Assembly (NCBI GenBank): GCA_017510405.1
Contig: JAFWNG010000039.1
Span: 1-41,994 of the forward strand
Source of the DNA: Solobacterium sp.
GTDB taxonomy: Bacteria; Bacillota_I; Bacilli_A; Erysipelotrichales; Erysipelotrichaceae
DNA: 41,994 bases
Direction of reading: 5' to 3'
Shown here piece by piece: positions 7,759 to 16,516 of the stretch (position 1 is its first letter; each line of letters begins with the position of its first letter). The notes beneath the pieces are model-generated. The model had not been told where the DNA came from and did no database searches. It worked only from the letters and a program-made list of their open reading frames with translations. The position numbers were made by a program, and so were the translations under genes.

Positions 7759-9171
7759 CTATAATTTCTCCCCGTTGGAAGCAATGACCTTCTGATACCA
7801 GTAATAGCTGTCCTTGCGGATGCGCTCGCATTCCTTAACATCGTGTTCACCGCGGTCCACATACACAAAGCCGTAGCGCTTGCGGAATCCCTGGTGGGAG
7901 GACAGCAGGTCCATGAATGACCACGGTGAGTAGCCGAACAGATCCACGCCGTCTTCGACTGCCAGCGCGCATGCCTCGATGTGCTGCCGGAGATAGTCGA
8001 TGCGGTAATCATCGTGGATCCGGCCGTCTTCCGTCAGTACGTCCGCTGTTCCAAGGCCGTTTTCCGTAATGAGCAGCGGCAGGCGGTACCGGCTCCAGTA
8101 GTCATTGAGGACGATGCGCAGTCCCATCGGATCGATCTGCGCTCCGTATTCACTGGCCGAAAGATTCGTGTTCTTCTCATCCCGGCAGTATCCGTACTGG
8201 TCAAAGTCCACTTCGTTGCCCCGGTATACGCGGCTTCCCAGCGGATGTTCCGCATCGGCGGGAAGATACGACGCGCACAGTGTCCGGTAATAGTTCAGCG
8301 CGATGTAGTCCGGCTTGCCGTATTTCAGGATCTCCGGATCCCCTGCTTCCATTACCGGAACGATATCCCGTTCTCTGAGATAGCGCATATAGATGCCGGA
8401 GTATTCCCCGTAACAGTGCATATCGAGGCAGTACACCGTCTTCATATAATCGTTCATGCGCGCCGCCCAGACATCCTTTGGCTTATTTGTCAGCGGATAT
8501 GTGCAGGTGGAAGAGACGGCCGGTCCGATCTTTCCGTCCGGAACGATCTCATGACATGCCTTCACCGCCAGAGCGTGCGCCAGGAACATGTGGTAGTCCA
8601 TCTGCGCCCGCATGCGGTCTGCTTTCAAGGCATCCGGTTCGCGGATGTTCATGCGCTCGTCCACCCGGATCATCAGATTCTGTTCATTGATCACCTGCCA
8701 GTACTTCACGCTGTCTCTGAACTCCTCAAAGCAGACGCGGGCATAGCGCTCAAAGGCATACACACAGCGGCGGTCTTCCCAGCCGTTGTATTTTTCCGCC
8801 AGCGCATACGGCAGGTCGAAGTGATACAGCGTCACGAACGGTTCAATGCCGTTTTCCTTCAGCAGTCGCACGACCTCGCGGTAGAACGCCAAGCCCTCCG
8901 GATTCACTTCGCCGTCGCCGTCCGGGATGATGCGCGACCACGCAAACGAGAACCGGTACATCTGCATGCCCAGTTCTTTCATCAGGGCAATATCTTCCCG
9001 GTAATGATGGTAAAAGTCGGCTGCGGTCCTGGTGTCCGCCTGTTTGTCCGACCGTTTGAATGAATTGATATCGGCGACGCTCAGGCCTTTGCCCCCTTCG
9101 TCATATCCGCCCTCGATCTGAAATGCCGAGGAAGAAGCTCCCCACAGGAAATGTTCCGGAAATCTGCTCAT
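7759..9171 (-). CDS. Glycoside hydrolase family 1, probable 6-phospho-beta-glucosidase
   Basis: The 470-residue cytoplasmic enzyme shows the GH1 signature: N-terminal FLWGASSSAFQIEGG, acid/base Glu in the INEQN segment, ALNYYRT, and nucleophile Glu in LLITENGLG. Near the C-terminus SSHQGFRKRYGFVYVD places a Ser, a Lys 7 residues on and a Tyr 9 residues on. This is the S-x6-K-x-Y phosphate-binding set of 6-phospho-beta-glycosidases, so the substrate is probably a PTS-imported disaccharide 6-phosphate. No PTS permease gene is adjacent. The ATG is preceded by AGAAGGAGA. A TACAAT box at 9204-9199 could be its -10 element. Confidence 0.88.
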   Translation of the reverse strand: MSRFPEHFLWGASSSAFQIEGGYDEGGKGLSVADINSFKRSDKQADTRTAADFYHHYREDIALMKELGMQMYRFSFAWSRIIPDGDGEVNPEGLAFYREVVRLLKENGIEPFVTLYHFDLPYALAEKYNGWEDRRCVYAFERYARVCFEEFRDSVKYWQVINEQNLMIRVDERMNIREPDALKADRMRAQMDYHMFLAHALAVKACHEIVPDGKIGPAVSSTCTYPLTNKPKDVWAARMNDYMKTVYCLDMHCYGEYSGIYMRYLRERDIVPVMEAGDPEILKYGKPDYIALNYYRTLCASYLPADAEHPLGSRVYRGNEVDFDQYGYCRDEKNTNLSASEYGAQIDPMGLRIVLNDYWSRYRLPLLITENGLGTADVLTEDGRIHDDYRIDYLRQHIEACALAVEDGVDLFGYSPWSFMDLLSSHQGFRKRYGFVYVDRGEHDVKECERIRKDSYYWYQKVIASNGEKL

Positions 9172-9220
9172 AATGATCTTTCTCCTTCTGTTACTGTCAT
9201 TGTAGCGTACTTTGCATCAG

Positions 9221-9246
9221 AAAACGCATATACCGGAGTATATGCG
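9221..9246 (-). terminator. Terminator of the TIR-domain gene
   Basis: Read leftward, a perfect 9-bp stem CGCATATAC/GTATATGCG with a 4-nt loop is followed by TTTT. It lies 10 nt past the TIR gene stop. Confidence 0.75.
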
Positions 9247-9256
9247 CTGTATGTAT

Positions 9257-11161
9257 TTACTGGTCCTTCCAGCCGGGCATGCGGTCGCGCCGCGTGCGGA
9301 TAAAGTGACGGGATGTGCGTTTCTGCCAGTCTGCGTCATTGAGCAGCACGTCGGGAATGCTTTCAAACACTTCCCCGATATCACTGTGGAAACTGTCGTC
9401 CGGCAGCGCCCACATCTGCGGGATCACGCCGAACCGGAAATAGAACAGTTTCTTTCTCAGCATCTGGTTGGCGGAACAGACGCAGTACAGGTCGCAGTAG
9501 CTGCCGTCCCGGTAGATCTCCGCCGCCACATAGCATTCATCCGCGGAATTATATACTCCGTCATCCCCTTTATATTCCGTATTGATCTCCTCGCTGAGAA
9601 TATCTTCCGGATCCACTCTGCCGCTTTCCAGAAGATAGCGGATCCCGGCGGAGGAAAGCGACACCGTATCGGGAATGTGCACGCTTCCGGGCACATAGAG
9701 ATGGACCTGCCTGCCTTCTTTCTTCAGCTTCTCATACAGATCCATGGCAAACAGAAGACGGTCTTCAAATGCTTTGTCCGGCGTCAGGCCGTCTTTCAGC
9801 GGATGCTGGGCGGCGATCTCGATCAGATCGATGCCGCTGTCATTCTTCCGCCGGCGTGCCATACGGCGTTCCGCGGAAGCGTACCAGTTTTCCCACTGCG
9901 GACGCATCTTCTGCAGTTCGTTCACCGACTGTTCTGCTTCATCCGTACGGAACCGTTCCGGTATGCCTTCTCTCACATCAAACAGGCAGCCGCGGAACCG
10001 TGCCGTTTCCCGGATTTCCTTCACATGGGAATACAGGCTTTCCGCCAGAGAACGGTAATGGATGTTGCCGTCATCCGCAAGAGACTGCACTTCAATGCCG
10101 AGCGTACCGTCTGCCGCTTTCTTCGGCGGAATCGTTACGGACAGCCATGCCCACAGTGAATTCTTCTGTTCATTTACGGCCATGATCACGGTCTGACGGA
10201 TCAGCGTGAATGTGCATCCGAAGTAAAGATGTCCGCCTTCCGTACCGCGCTGCCTTGCCTTCACGGAAGCGGTGCTGCTGATCTGACGCAGCTGGTCGCG
10301 TACGCCTTCAAACTCTCTGCTCAGGCGTCCGGCTTCTTCCTCTGCCTTTTCCAGCCATTTTTCCCTGTCACCGGCAAACTCACCGGGGAATGCCTCGATC
10401 GCGCCGACATCCCGACAGAATTCCGAATCCTTATCGGCGATCAGGAAGAATACATCCGTCCCCTGCGCCAGTGCGTCGGCCAGTGTTTCCGCAAAGTTGC
10501 GTACAAACCCGCCGTTTGTTGTGCCGACCAGCCAGATCGATTCCGGCGTTTCTTCCACAAAGCGCTTCCGGAATACTTCAGAAGACAGCGGACTGTCCTG
10601 CATGCGTACGACACCGGACTGCAGACAGTACTGCAGGATCCGGCTGTATACCGCTTCGCTTCCGATATACGGACGGGTGCCGGTCCCGTTTGCCGGACGG
10701 TCGGGATCGGACGGCTGCGCGGCTGCCCAGGACACGGCGCATTCCCTGTTTTTCACATCGTGAAGCACACTGACCAGCGCATGCGGAAGATCCTCTGCCC
10801 GGCTTTCCTGAACATTGAAGCAGATCCGGTCGGTCCCGGTCAGCTTTTCCAGAAACAGCCGGCCGCTTCTGCCGTTGTATACGATCGGGAACACCGGTTT
10901 ATTCTGCAGCCAGAACGCGGAGATCTCGGATATGCAGATCACGCTGCGCAGATACGCGTCGGTCACAAATGCGATCATGAAATCACTGTCCAGCAGATTC
11001 CTGCGGATCTGTTCCGCTCTGTCCTTACCCACACCGATGCTTTCGCTGTATGTATTGAAAACGTCGTATTCCGGAAAAAGATCCGGTATGGTGCGGCTTA
11101 CCGCATCCATGATCTCCGTATCATCGGAACAATGACTGATAAAAATCTTCTTTCTGCTCAT
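9257..11161 (-). CDS. TIR-domain protein with central PLD-like region and C-terminal DUF218/YdcF-like domain
   Basis: The 634-residue protein starts with a TIR domain (about residues 3-135): KKIFISHCSDD opens the first strand, and Glu79 in the SVICISEISAFW segment sits where TIR NADases have their catalytic Glu. Residues ~165-400 contain SIWLVGTTNGGFVRNF and ALAQGTDVFFLIADKD, reminiscent of the first half of phospholipase-D-like sensor domains. Residues ~440-600 (LSSAGIRYLL, ILSEEINTEY, VYNSADECYVAAEIY, CVCSANQMLRKKLF) resemble the DUF218/YdcF fold. No membrane segment is seen. The ATG at 11161 is preferred; a TTG at 11188 in frame is possible. The gene is alone, bounded by terminators. An NAD-cleaving immune or signalling role is inferred from TIR alone. 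Confidence 0.72.
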   Translation of the reverse strand: MSRKKIFISHCSDDTEIMDAVSRTIPDLFPEYDVFNTYSESIGVGKDRAEQIRRNLLDSDFMIAFVTDAYLRSVICISEISAFWLQNKPVFPIVYNGRSGRLFLEKLTGTDRICFNVQESRAEDLPHALVSVLHDVKNRECAVSWAAAQPSDPDRPANGTGTRPYIGSEAVYSRILQYCLQSGVVRMQDSPLSSEVFRKRFVEETPESIWLVGTTNGGFVRNFAETLADALAQGTDVFFLIADKDSEFCRDVGAIEAFPGEFAGDREKWLEKAEEEAGRLSREFEGVRDQLRQISSTASVKARQRGTEGGHLYFGCTFTLIRQTVIMAVNEQKNSLWAWLSVTIPPKKAADGTLGIEVQSLADDGNIHYRSLAESLYSHVKEIRETARFRGCLFDVREGIPERFRTDEAEQSVNELQKMRPQWENWYASAERRMARRRKNDSGIDLIEIAAQHPLKDGLTPDKAFEDRLLFAMDLYEKLKKEGRQVHLYVPGSVHIPDTVSLSSAGIRYLLESGRVDPEDILSEEINTEYKGDDGVYNSADECYVAAEIYRDGSYCDLYCVCSANQMLRKKLFYFRFGVIPQMWALPDDSFHSDIGEVFESIPDVLLNDADWQKRTSRHFIRTRRDRMPGWKDQ

Positions 11162-11185
11162 ATCTTCTTCATATGCCTCTCTAAG

Positions 11186-11206
11186 CAAAAGACCCTTGCG
11201 GGTCTT
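11186..11206 (-). terminator. Terminator after the iron alcohol dehydrogenase gene
   Basis: Read leftward, the stem AAGACCC/GGGTCTT with loop GCAA is followed by TTG. The U tract is short, so termination may be partial and allow some read-through into the TIR gene. Confidence 0.55.
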
Positions 11207-11213
11207 ATGGTGA

Positions 11214-12296
11214 TTACTGAATGCCGACGACGCGCTTCAGGGCGTCCGCGTCCATCGGAACACGGGAACCGTTCATGCGCACCTCGTCTTTTACAACGGT
11301 GCTGTATGCCCGCTGCAGGGTCTCCGGACTGACGTCGGTATCGGCGAATACTTTATCGATCCATGTCACAAAGGCATCGATATCGCTGAAGCCGGCAGCT
11401 TCCAGGATCGGATCCCGGTCTTCCGGCGCCGCTTCTTTTACAAAGCGTGCCAGGAACAGGCCGCATGCCTTGCCGTGAACGATACGGTCTTCGTAGGTCA
11501 CGATATAGGACAGCGCGTGCGGAATGGATGTGCCGGTCTGGGCAATTGCCATGCCGGCAAATGTGGAAGCGCGCATCAGTACGCTGAAATCCGCATCGTC
11601 CGCCTTGCGTGTTCCGTCCAGGACTTCCTTGCACGGACTCCAGATCTTCAGGCCTTCGATCGCGATAGCTTTGCTGTAGGCGTCTGCCTTTTTGCTGAGA
11701 TAGCTTTCCATCATATGCGCCAGAGCGTCGACCGATGTGTTGGTGATCATGGTCTGATGAGCGCCGTTCAGATACTTGCCGTCGATCAGCGCGATCGTGG
11801 GGAAGATCTTGTGCGGGATGGATTTCTTTGTTCTTTTTTCATGCAGGGTCAGCACGGATACGCCGGTCACTTCGGAGCCGGTGCCGCATGTCGTCGGAAC
11901 CGCCGCCACCGGAACCGCTTCGCTGCTCATTGACGCGTCGTACAGATCCGCTGTCTGCGGGTCTTCCTGCTTCATCAGGAAAGCCGCTGCCTTGGCTGCG
12001 TCCATCGGAGAGCCGCCGCCGATGCCGATGACGAAGTCACAGCCTTCGGCCAGACCGGCAGACGCTGCCTTCCGTACGGTCTCCACGGAAGGATTCTCTT
12101 CCACGCCGGAGAACACATACCACGGCGTTCCGTACATCATCAGTACGGTGCATACGTCGTTCAGGGCACCGGAGCGCTGGGCGGACTTTTTGCCGGTCAC
12201 AATCAGTGCTTTTCTGCCGAGAGAAGCAAGTTCTTCACCATGGAGCGCCACGCACTCCTGCTCATCATATACTTTTACAGGCATGTAGAATTTCAT
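11214..12296 (-). CDS. Iron-containing alcohol dehydrogenase
   Basis: The 360-residue cytoplasmic oxidoreductase interconverts alcohols and aldehydes with NAD(P). The dinucleotide motif GGGSPMD is at residues 93-99, and the metal ligands are Asp190 and His194 (SVDALAHMMESYL), His260 (IPHALSY) and His274 (VHGKACG). It lacks the acetaldehyde dehydrogenase half of AdhE. The ATG at 12296 is chosen because conserved sequence starts at MKFYMPVKVY; a longer frame to 12413 would overlap the cupin gene. The 16-nt gap to the cupin gene suggests an operon. The substrate is unknown. Confidence 0.88.
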   Translation of the reverse strand: MKFYMPVKVYDEQECVALHGEELASLGRKALIVTGKKSAQRSGALNDVCTVLMMYGTPWYVFSGVEENPSVETVRKAASAGLAEGCDFVIGIGGGSPMDAAKAAAFLMKQEDPQTADLYDASMSSEAVPVAAVPTTCGTGSEVTGVSVLTLHEKRTKKSIPHKIFPTIALIDGKYLNGAHQTMITNTSVDALAHMMESYLSKKADAYSKAIAIEGLKIWSPCKEVLDGTRKADDADFSVLMRASTFAGMAIAQTGTSIPHALSYIVTYEDRIVHGKACGLFLARFVKEAAPEDRDPILEAAGFSDIDAFVTWIDKVFADTDVSPETLQRAYSTVVKDEVRMNGSRVPMDADALKRVVGIQ

Positions 12297-12312
12297 ACAG
12301 TGTCCGTCCTTT

Positions 12313-12663
12313 CTACACGTAGAGGACCAGGGCGATGAAGTCCAGCGGTTCCTCACCGGCATTGCGGATCGCATGACCCGTTCCGGCCGGACAGATGGAA
12401 ACATCCCCGGCATTCAGCGTAACGATCTCGCCGTTGTCGCTGTATTCCGCCGTTCCGTTCAGGATATAGAACAGTTCTGCGTCTTTTTCATGCACATGCC
12501 AGCCGATGCCGCATCCCTTTTCCAGATGCATATGGGAGAACAGACGTCCCTTGTCATTCAGTTCACCCGGTTCATGGATGATGTGATTCAGCTGTACAGT
12601 ACCGTCGCCGCCTCTCATATGTTCGCGGTATTCGACGTTTCTGTCTTCTTTTCTGCGGATCAT
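12313..12663 (-). CDS. Small cupin-domain protein
   Basis: The 116-residue single-domain cupin carries the first metal-binding motif G-x-G-W-His-Val-His-x3-Asp-Ala-Glu (His56, His58, Glu62) and the second motif ending in AGTGHAIRN. Such proteins bind a divalent metal and act as sensors, isomerases or dioxygenases; the exact role cannot be read from sequence. AGGAGG stands 7 nt before the ATG. It lies between the dipeptidase and the alcohol dehydrogenase in the same direction. Confidence 0.85.
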   Translation of the reverse strand: MIRRKEDRNVEYREHMRGGDGTVQLNHIIHEPGELNDKGRLFSHMHLEKGCGIGWHVHEKDAELFYILNGTAEYSDNGEIVTLNAGDVSICPAGTGHAIRNAGEEPLDFIALVLYV

Positions 12664-12711
12664 AGCAATACCTCCTGCTTCTCTTTCAGTGTATCAGTTT
12701 CCTGCCGGTTT

Positions 12712-13350
12712 TCACAGGCTGATGTGACGCACCGGAAAATCAAAATACGTGTCCGGATACGGTTCGTCCTTCAGCGTGAAATGCCACCATTCCTCAGCCA
12801 GCGGCACAAAGCCATGGCGCATCATCGTCTCTTTCAGCAGGCTTCTGTTCGCCAGCTGTTCCGCGGTCAGGTCCGTGTAATCCGAAGCGCTCGAGGGCAT
12901 GAAGCTGTCAAACATACCGCCCATGTCCAGTTCCGCCAGTGTATCCGCACGCACCAGCGTCAGATCCACGGTGGAAGCGCGGGAATGGGAGGAGCGGGCA
13001 GCGATATAGCCGAGCGGGATCAGGTCCTTCTTGTCGATGTGCGGATAATATACTGCCTTGTTCCGTACATCCGCTGGATCTTCCGCCCACCGCATGAAAT
13101 GGGCAACCGCGCGGCCGGGACGAAACGCGTCCCAGATCTTCAGCAGATACCCCTTCTCCTTCAGTTCCTCTTCCGCCGCTTTCAGCGCCAGCGCCGCCGG
13201 TCCGCACAGGAGCGCCGCAGCCTCCTCATAGCCGTCGATCACCGTGCCTGCAAAATTGTGATCCGAAGCATACCGTATGTCATACAGGGCATACGAAAGG
13301 ACTTCGTTCAGGTCTTTCATATCTGCAGGCATGCATGTTTCTGTTCTCAT
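12712..13350 (-). CDS. D-alanyl-D-alanine dipeptidase, VanX/DdpX family (peptidase M15D)
   Basis: This 212-residue zinc peptidase hydrolyses D-Ala-D-Ala. The conserved Arg is in IWDAFRPGRA (Arg77), the zinc ligands His122 and Asp129 are in SSHSRASTVDLTL, and the catalytic Glu187 and zinc ligand His190 are in EEWWHF. No signal peptide is present, so it should be cytoplasmic. There are no vanH, vanA or vanS/R homologues nearby, so a role in peptidoglycan or dipeptide turnover is more likely than glycopeptide resistance. GAGGAAAACG precedes the chosen ATG; the in-frame ATG at 13374 is less well placed. Confidence 0.87.
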   Translation of the reverse strand: MRTETCMPADMKDLNEVLSYALYDIRYASDHNFAGTVIDGYEEAAALLCGPAALALKAAEEELKEKGYLLKIWDAFRPGRAVAHFMRWAEDPADVRNKAVYYPHIDKKDLIPLGYIAARSSHSRASTVDLTLVRADTLAELDMGGMFDSFMPSSASDYTDLTAEQLANRSLLKETMMRHGFVPLAEEWWHFTLKDEPYPDTYFDFPVRHISL

Positions 13351-13405
13351 CGTTTTCCTCTTTTTTAATATCATACTCCAAAGCCCGTTTTAAGGGTGCT
13401 TTCGT

Positions 13406-13434
13406 TTGCATTCTCCCCCTATTACTGTTACGAT
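13406..13434 (+). promoter_or_regulatory. Promoter of the HAD phosphatase-butyrate kinase operon
   Basis: TTGCAT (13406-13411), a 17-nt spacer, then TACGAT (13429-13434). It is correctly spaced for a vegetative sigma factor and lies 24 nt before the start codon. Confidence 0.55.
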
Positions 13435-13458
13435 TGACAGGATCTGAGGAGGGTCCTT

Positions 13459-14313
13459 ATGCTGAATAAAATCTCGGTCGTCGCAGCCGATATCGATATG
13501 ACACTGACGTTCAAGGGAGAACCGCTTCCCGAGCCGGTGAAAGACGCATTTATCACACTTCATGAGAACGGCGTCCGGATCGGACTGGCCACCGGCCGCG
13601 AGATCACGGACAAGCTGCGGAATATGGGAAACAGCTGGGGTCTTCCGTTTGAGTTCGACTTCATCATCGGTATGAACGGCGGAATGCTCTACGACCGGGA
13701 AGATGACTACAGCTGGTCGGTGGATCTCATGAGCAGAGAGAAGCTGAAAGAGATCCTGACATGGATGATGCCTCTGATCGACAAATACGAGATCTCCGTT
13801 AATGCCGAAGGCGGCGGAAACAGCAACGCCATGTACATCCGCGATGAACTGCTCGCATCCGCAAAACGGCGCGGCTTCGACTTTGTCGATAAGACCGGCG
13901 ATGTGGACGGCTTCTGCGAAAAAGAAGCGTACAAGCTGCTGTTCCGTTCCGAACCGGAATACGAACAGGAGATCCGCAGCCGCTTCCTGGAGAAATTCGG
14001 CGATACCTGTCAGATGATCGCTACGTTCCCGGGCACGGTGGAAGCCATGGAAAAAGGCTACGACAAGGGCTCCGGACTGCGCAAATACGCGGACCGTCAC
14101 GGCATCGGACGCAATGAGATCATCGCATTCGGCGACAACGAGAACGACAATGCCCTTCTGATGGTCGCGGGCTGGGGCGTCGCGCTGATCGACGGCGCGG
14201 AAAAGACGAAGCTGATCGCAGATGACGTGACCTTCGATACCTGCCGCGACGGCGGTGTCGGCACCTATCTGAAGAAGAATTATATCGACCCGCACGGACT
14301 CGCAGAGAAATGA
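13459..14313 (+). CDS. HAD-superfamily phosphatase, Cof type
   Basis: This 284-residue hydrolase has the HAD motif I near the N-terminus (Asp11-Ile-Asp13-Met-Thr15), motif II in GLATGRE, and motif IV GDNENDNALL near residue 234 followed by a GWGVAL segment. The cap is the Cof type (class IIB), used on sugar phosphates, nucleotides or flavin precursors. GAGGAGG precedes the ATG. It is followed after 7 nt by butyrate kinase, so the two are co-transcribed. The substrate is unknown. Confidence 0.87.
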   Translation: MLNKISVVAADIDMTLTFKGEPLPEPVKDAFITLHENGVRIGLATGREITDKLRNMGNSWGLPFEFDFIIGMNGGMLYDREDDYSWSVDLMSREKLKEILTWMMPLIDKYEISVNAEGGGNSNAMYIRDELLASAKRRGFDFVDKTGDVDGFCEKEAYKLLFRSEPEYEQEIRSRFLEKFGDTCQMIATFPGTVEAMEKGYDKGSGLRKYADRHGIGRNEIIAFGDNENDNALLMVAGWGVALIDGAEKTKLIADDVTFDTCRDGGVGTYLKKNYIDPHGLAEK

Positions 14314-14320
14314 GGAAAAT

Positions 14321-15430
14321 ATGAAAACCTATCGTATATTAGTGATCAACCCGGGCTCCACTTCCACGAAGCTCGCTCTGTATGAAAATGACGTAAAGCA
14401 GTATGAATACGACGTCTTCCACGATTCATCCGTACTGAAGACCATTCCGACATTCAATGACCAGATCCCCTACCGCATGAAGGTCATTCAGGAATTCCTG
14501 CAGGAGAACGGGATCGACCTGACCGGCATTGACGCCATTGCCGCAAGAGGCGGCGGCTTCTACCCGGTCGAAGGCGGCACCTATGAGATCAGCGATCTGA
14601 TGATCCGTCACGCGAACGAATGCGTCTGCGGCCTCTACCACGCTTCCATGCTGGGCGTGCAGATGGCCAGGGAAGTACAGAAGATCTGGGGCGGAAAGAT
14701 GTATGTCATCGATCCGACCTGTTCCGATGAGTTCCAGGATCTTGCCCGCGTCACCGGCATCAAAGGCGTCTACCGCCATTCGGCAACGCACTTCCTGAAT
14801 CTGAAGGCGGCCTGCCGCAAATATGCCGAATCCATCGGCCGGAAGTATTCCGACCTGAATCTGATCGCCTGCCACATCGACGGCGGGATCACCATCACTG
14901 CCCACGACCACGGCCGCATGATCGATGCCAATGACGGAGGCGGCGGCGAAGGTCCCTACACGCCTACCCGCATGGGCGGCATGGCGGTGACCGACGTCCT
15001 GCGCTTTGTCTACGATATGCCGAAAGAAGAACTGCGTTCCCTGTGTTCGCAGACCGGCGGCTTCTCGTCCTGGTTCGGCACATCGAACTCCGATACCATC
15101 CACGCCATGGTTGAAAACGGCGATCCGCAGGCAGTGCTGGTATGGAACGGCATGATCTACCGCGTAGCCAAGTGCATCGGCGAAATGTCGATGGTGCTGC
15201 ACGGCAAAGTCGACGGCATCGTTCTGACCGGCGGTCTCATGCGTTTCGATGACGTCCGCGAACAGCTGAACGATTACTGCGGCTGGCTCGCTCCGATCAC
15301 TGTGTACCCGGGCGAGTTCGAAATGGAAGCGCTTGCGAAAGGCGTCCTGCGCGTCCTGACCGGTGAGGAAGAAGCGAAACAGTATTCCGGCCATCCGGTA
15401 TGGGAAGGCTTCGATTTCGACCGGAAATAA
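14321..15430 (+). CDS. buk: Butyrate kinase
   Basis: The 369-residue enzyme of the ASKHA acetate/butyrate kinase family interconverts butyryl phosphate plus ADP with butyrate plus ATP. The N-terminal phosphate loop INPGSTSTKLALYEN, the RGGGFYPVEGGTYE segment, the HSATHFLNLKAACRKYA stretch and HIDGGITITAHDHGRMID are all characteristic of Buk rather than AckA. Full family length is present. The usual partner, phosphate butyryltransferase, is not next to it; instead it follows a HAD phosphatase by 7 nt. A branched-chain acyl phosphate substrate is also possible. Confidence 0.9.
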   Translation: MKTYRILVINPGSTSTKLALYENDVKQYEYDVFHDSSVLKTIPTFNDQIPYRMKVIQEFLQENGIDLTGIDAIAARGGGFYPVEGGTYEISDLMIRHANECVCGLYHASMLGVQMAREVQKIWGGKMYVIDPTCSDEFQDLARVTGIKGVYRHSATHFLNLKAACRKYAESIGRKYSDLNLIACHIDGGITITAHDHGRMIDANDGGGGEGPYTPTRMGGMAVTDVLRFVYDMPKEELRSLCSQTGGFSSWFGTSNSDTIHAMVENGDPQAVLVWNGMIYRVAKCIGEMSMVLHGKVDGIVLTGGLMRFDDVREQLNDYCGWLAPITVYPGEFEMEALAKGVLRVLTGEEEAKQYSGHPVWEGFDFDRK

Positions 15431-15437
15431 GCACTTT

Positions 15438-15463
15438 GGCCTCTGTTCATTCAGAGGCCTTTT
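15438..15463 (+). terminator. Terminator of the HAD-buk operon
   Basis: Stem GGCCTCTG/CAGAGGCC with a 6-nt loop is followed by TTTTC. It faces the terminator of the opposing aldo-keto reductase gene. Confidence 0.8.
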
Positions 15464-15469
15464 CAATTG

Positions 15470-15491
15470 AAAAACGGGGAATCATCCCCGT
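15470..15491 (-). terminator. Terminator of the MBL-aldo-keto reductase operon
   Basis: Read leftward, the stem ACGGGG/CCCCGT with a 6-nt loop is followed by TTTTC, 8 nt beyond the stop of the reductase gene. Confidence 0.7.
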
Positions 15492-15498
15492 GTGTCAG

Positions 15499-16494
15499 TT
15501 ACTTAGGCTGTTTCCGCCAGGCGTTTGTCGCAAGCACGCCGACCGGCGCGTGCGGCACATACAGTTCTTCCAGATACTGTATTTCATCTTCCGTCAGTTC
15601 GAGATCCACTGCCTTTACGGCGCCGTCGATATGCGACGTCTTCGTGGCGCCGGCGACCGGAGCGGTCACTTTCGTCAGAAGCCATGCCAGAGAGATCTCC
15701 GTCATGGATACGCTCTTCTGTTCCGCCAGTTCGGCAACGCGCTCAATGATGCGCTGATCGGCTTCGGCGGTCGCGTCGTATTTGAACTTCGCGTAGGCGT
15801 CCAGTTCCAGGCGCTTCGACGTCTCGCCCGGTTTGCGGGACAGACGTCCGGCAGCCAGCGCGCTGTACGGCGTCATGGCAATGTTGTCTTCCCGGCAGAG
15901 ATTCCGCAGTTCCCGCTCATCCTCGCGGGCAAGCAGGTTGTAGTGGCTCTGGATGGATACGAACGGTGCGAAGCCGTACTGTTCTGCCAGCGCGTTTGCC
16001 TTGGCAAGCTGCCACGCATAGCAGTTGGAGATGCCTACTGCACGCACTTTGCCGGCTTTGACGGCATCGTTCAGCGCTGCCATGGACTCATACACCGGTG
16101 TGTTATAGTCCCAGCTGTGCATGATATAGAGATCGATCCAGTCTGTTCCGAGTCTCCGAAGGGAATCGTCCAGACATTTTTCGATCCATTCCCGGCCGGT
16201 ATACTGTTCCACCATCTCTCCCATGCGCGGGGAATACTTCGTGGCGATCACTGCTCTGTCACGGACATCCTTCAGCGCTCTGCCGACGAATTCCTCGCTG
16301 GTGCCGCCCTGGTATGCCATCGCCGTGTCATAGAACGTGATGCCGCTTCCCCAGGCATGATCGATGATCTTCTTCGTATCTTCGTACGGCAGGGTCCATT
16401 TGTGCATGCCCTGTTCCGCTTTTCCGAATCCCATGCATCCAAGGCAGATACGGGATACTTCCAGAGAACTGTTTCCAAGCTGTGTGTATTTCAC
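15499..16494 (-). CDS. Aldo/keto reductase
   Basis: The 331-residue NADPH-dependent carbonyl reductase has the family tetrad: Asp in FYDTAMAY, Tyr in the same segment, Lys in ATKYS, and His in YIMHSWD. The NADP-binding end is SNCYAWQLAKANAL followed by VAGATKTSHIDGAV. It lies 22 nt after the metallo-hydrolase gene, and both are read from the MerR-palindrome promoter. Detoxification of reactive aldehydes or quinones would fit that control, but the inducer is unknown. Confidence 0.87.
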   Translation of the reverse strand: MKYTQLGNSSLEVSRICLGCMGFGKAEQGMHKWTLPYEDTKKIIDHAWGSGITFYDTAMAYQGGTSEEFVGRALKDVRDRAVIATKYSPRMGEMVEQYTGREWIEKCLDDSLRRLGTDWIDLYIMHSWDYNTPVYESMAALNDAVKAGKVRAVGISNCYAWQLAKANALAEQYGFAPFVSIQSHYNLLAREDERELRNLCREDNIAMTPYSALAAGRLSRKPGETSKRLELDAYAKFKYDATAEADQRIIERVAELAEQKSVSMTEISLAWLLTKVTAPVAGATKTSHIDGAVKAVDLELTEDEIQYLEELYVPHAPVGVLATNAWRKQPK

Positions 16495-16516
16495 TGCTCT
16501 GTTCCTTTCCGGATAT

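Noticed and set aside
12712-13350. Glycopeptide resistance (van) cluster
   Set aside because: Only the dipeptidase is present; the ligase, dehydrogenase and two-component regulators are absent from the window.
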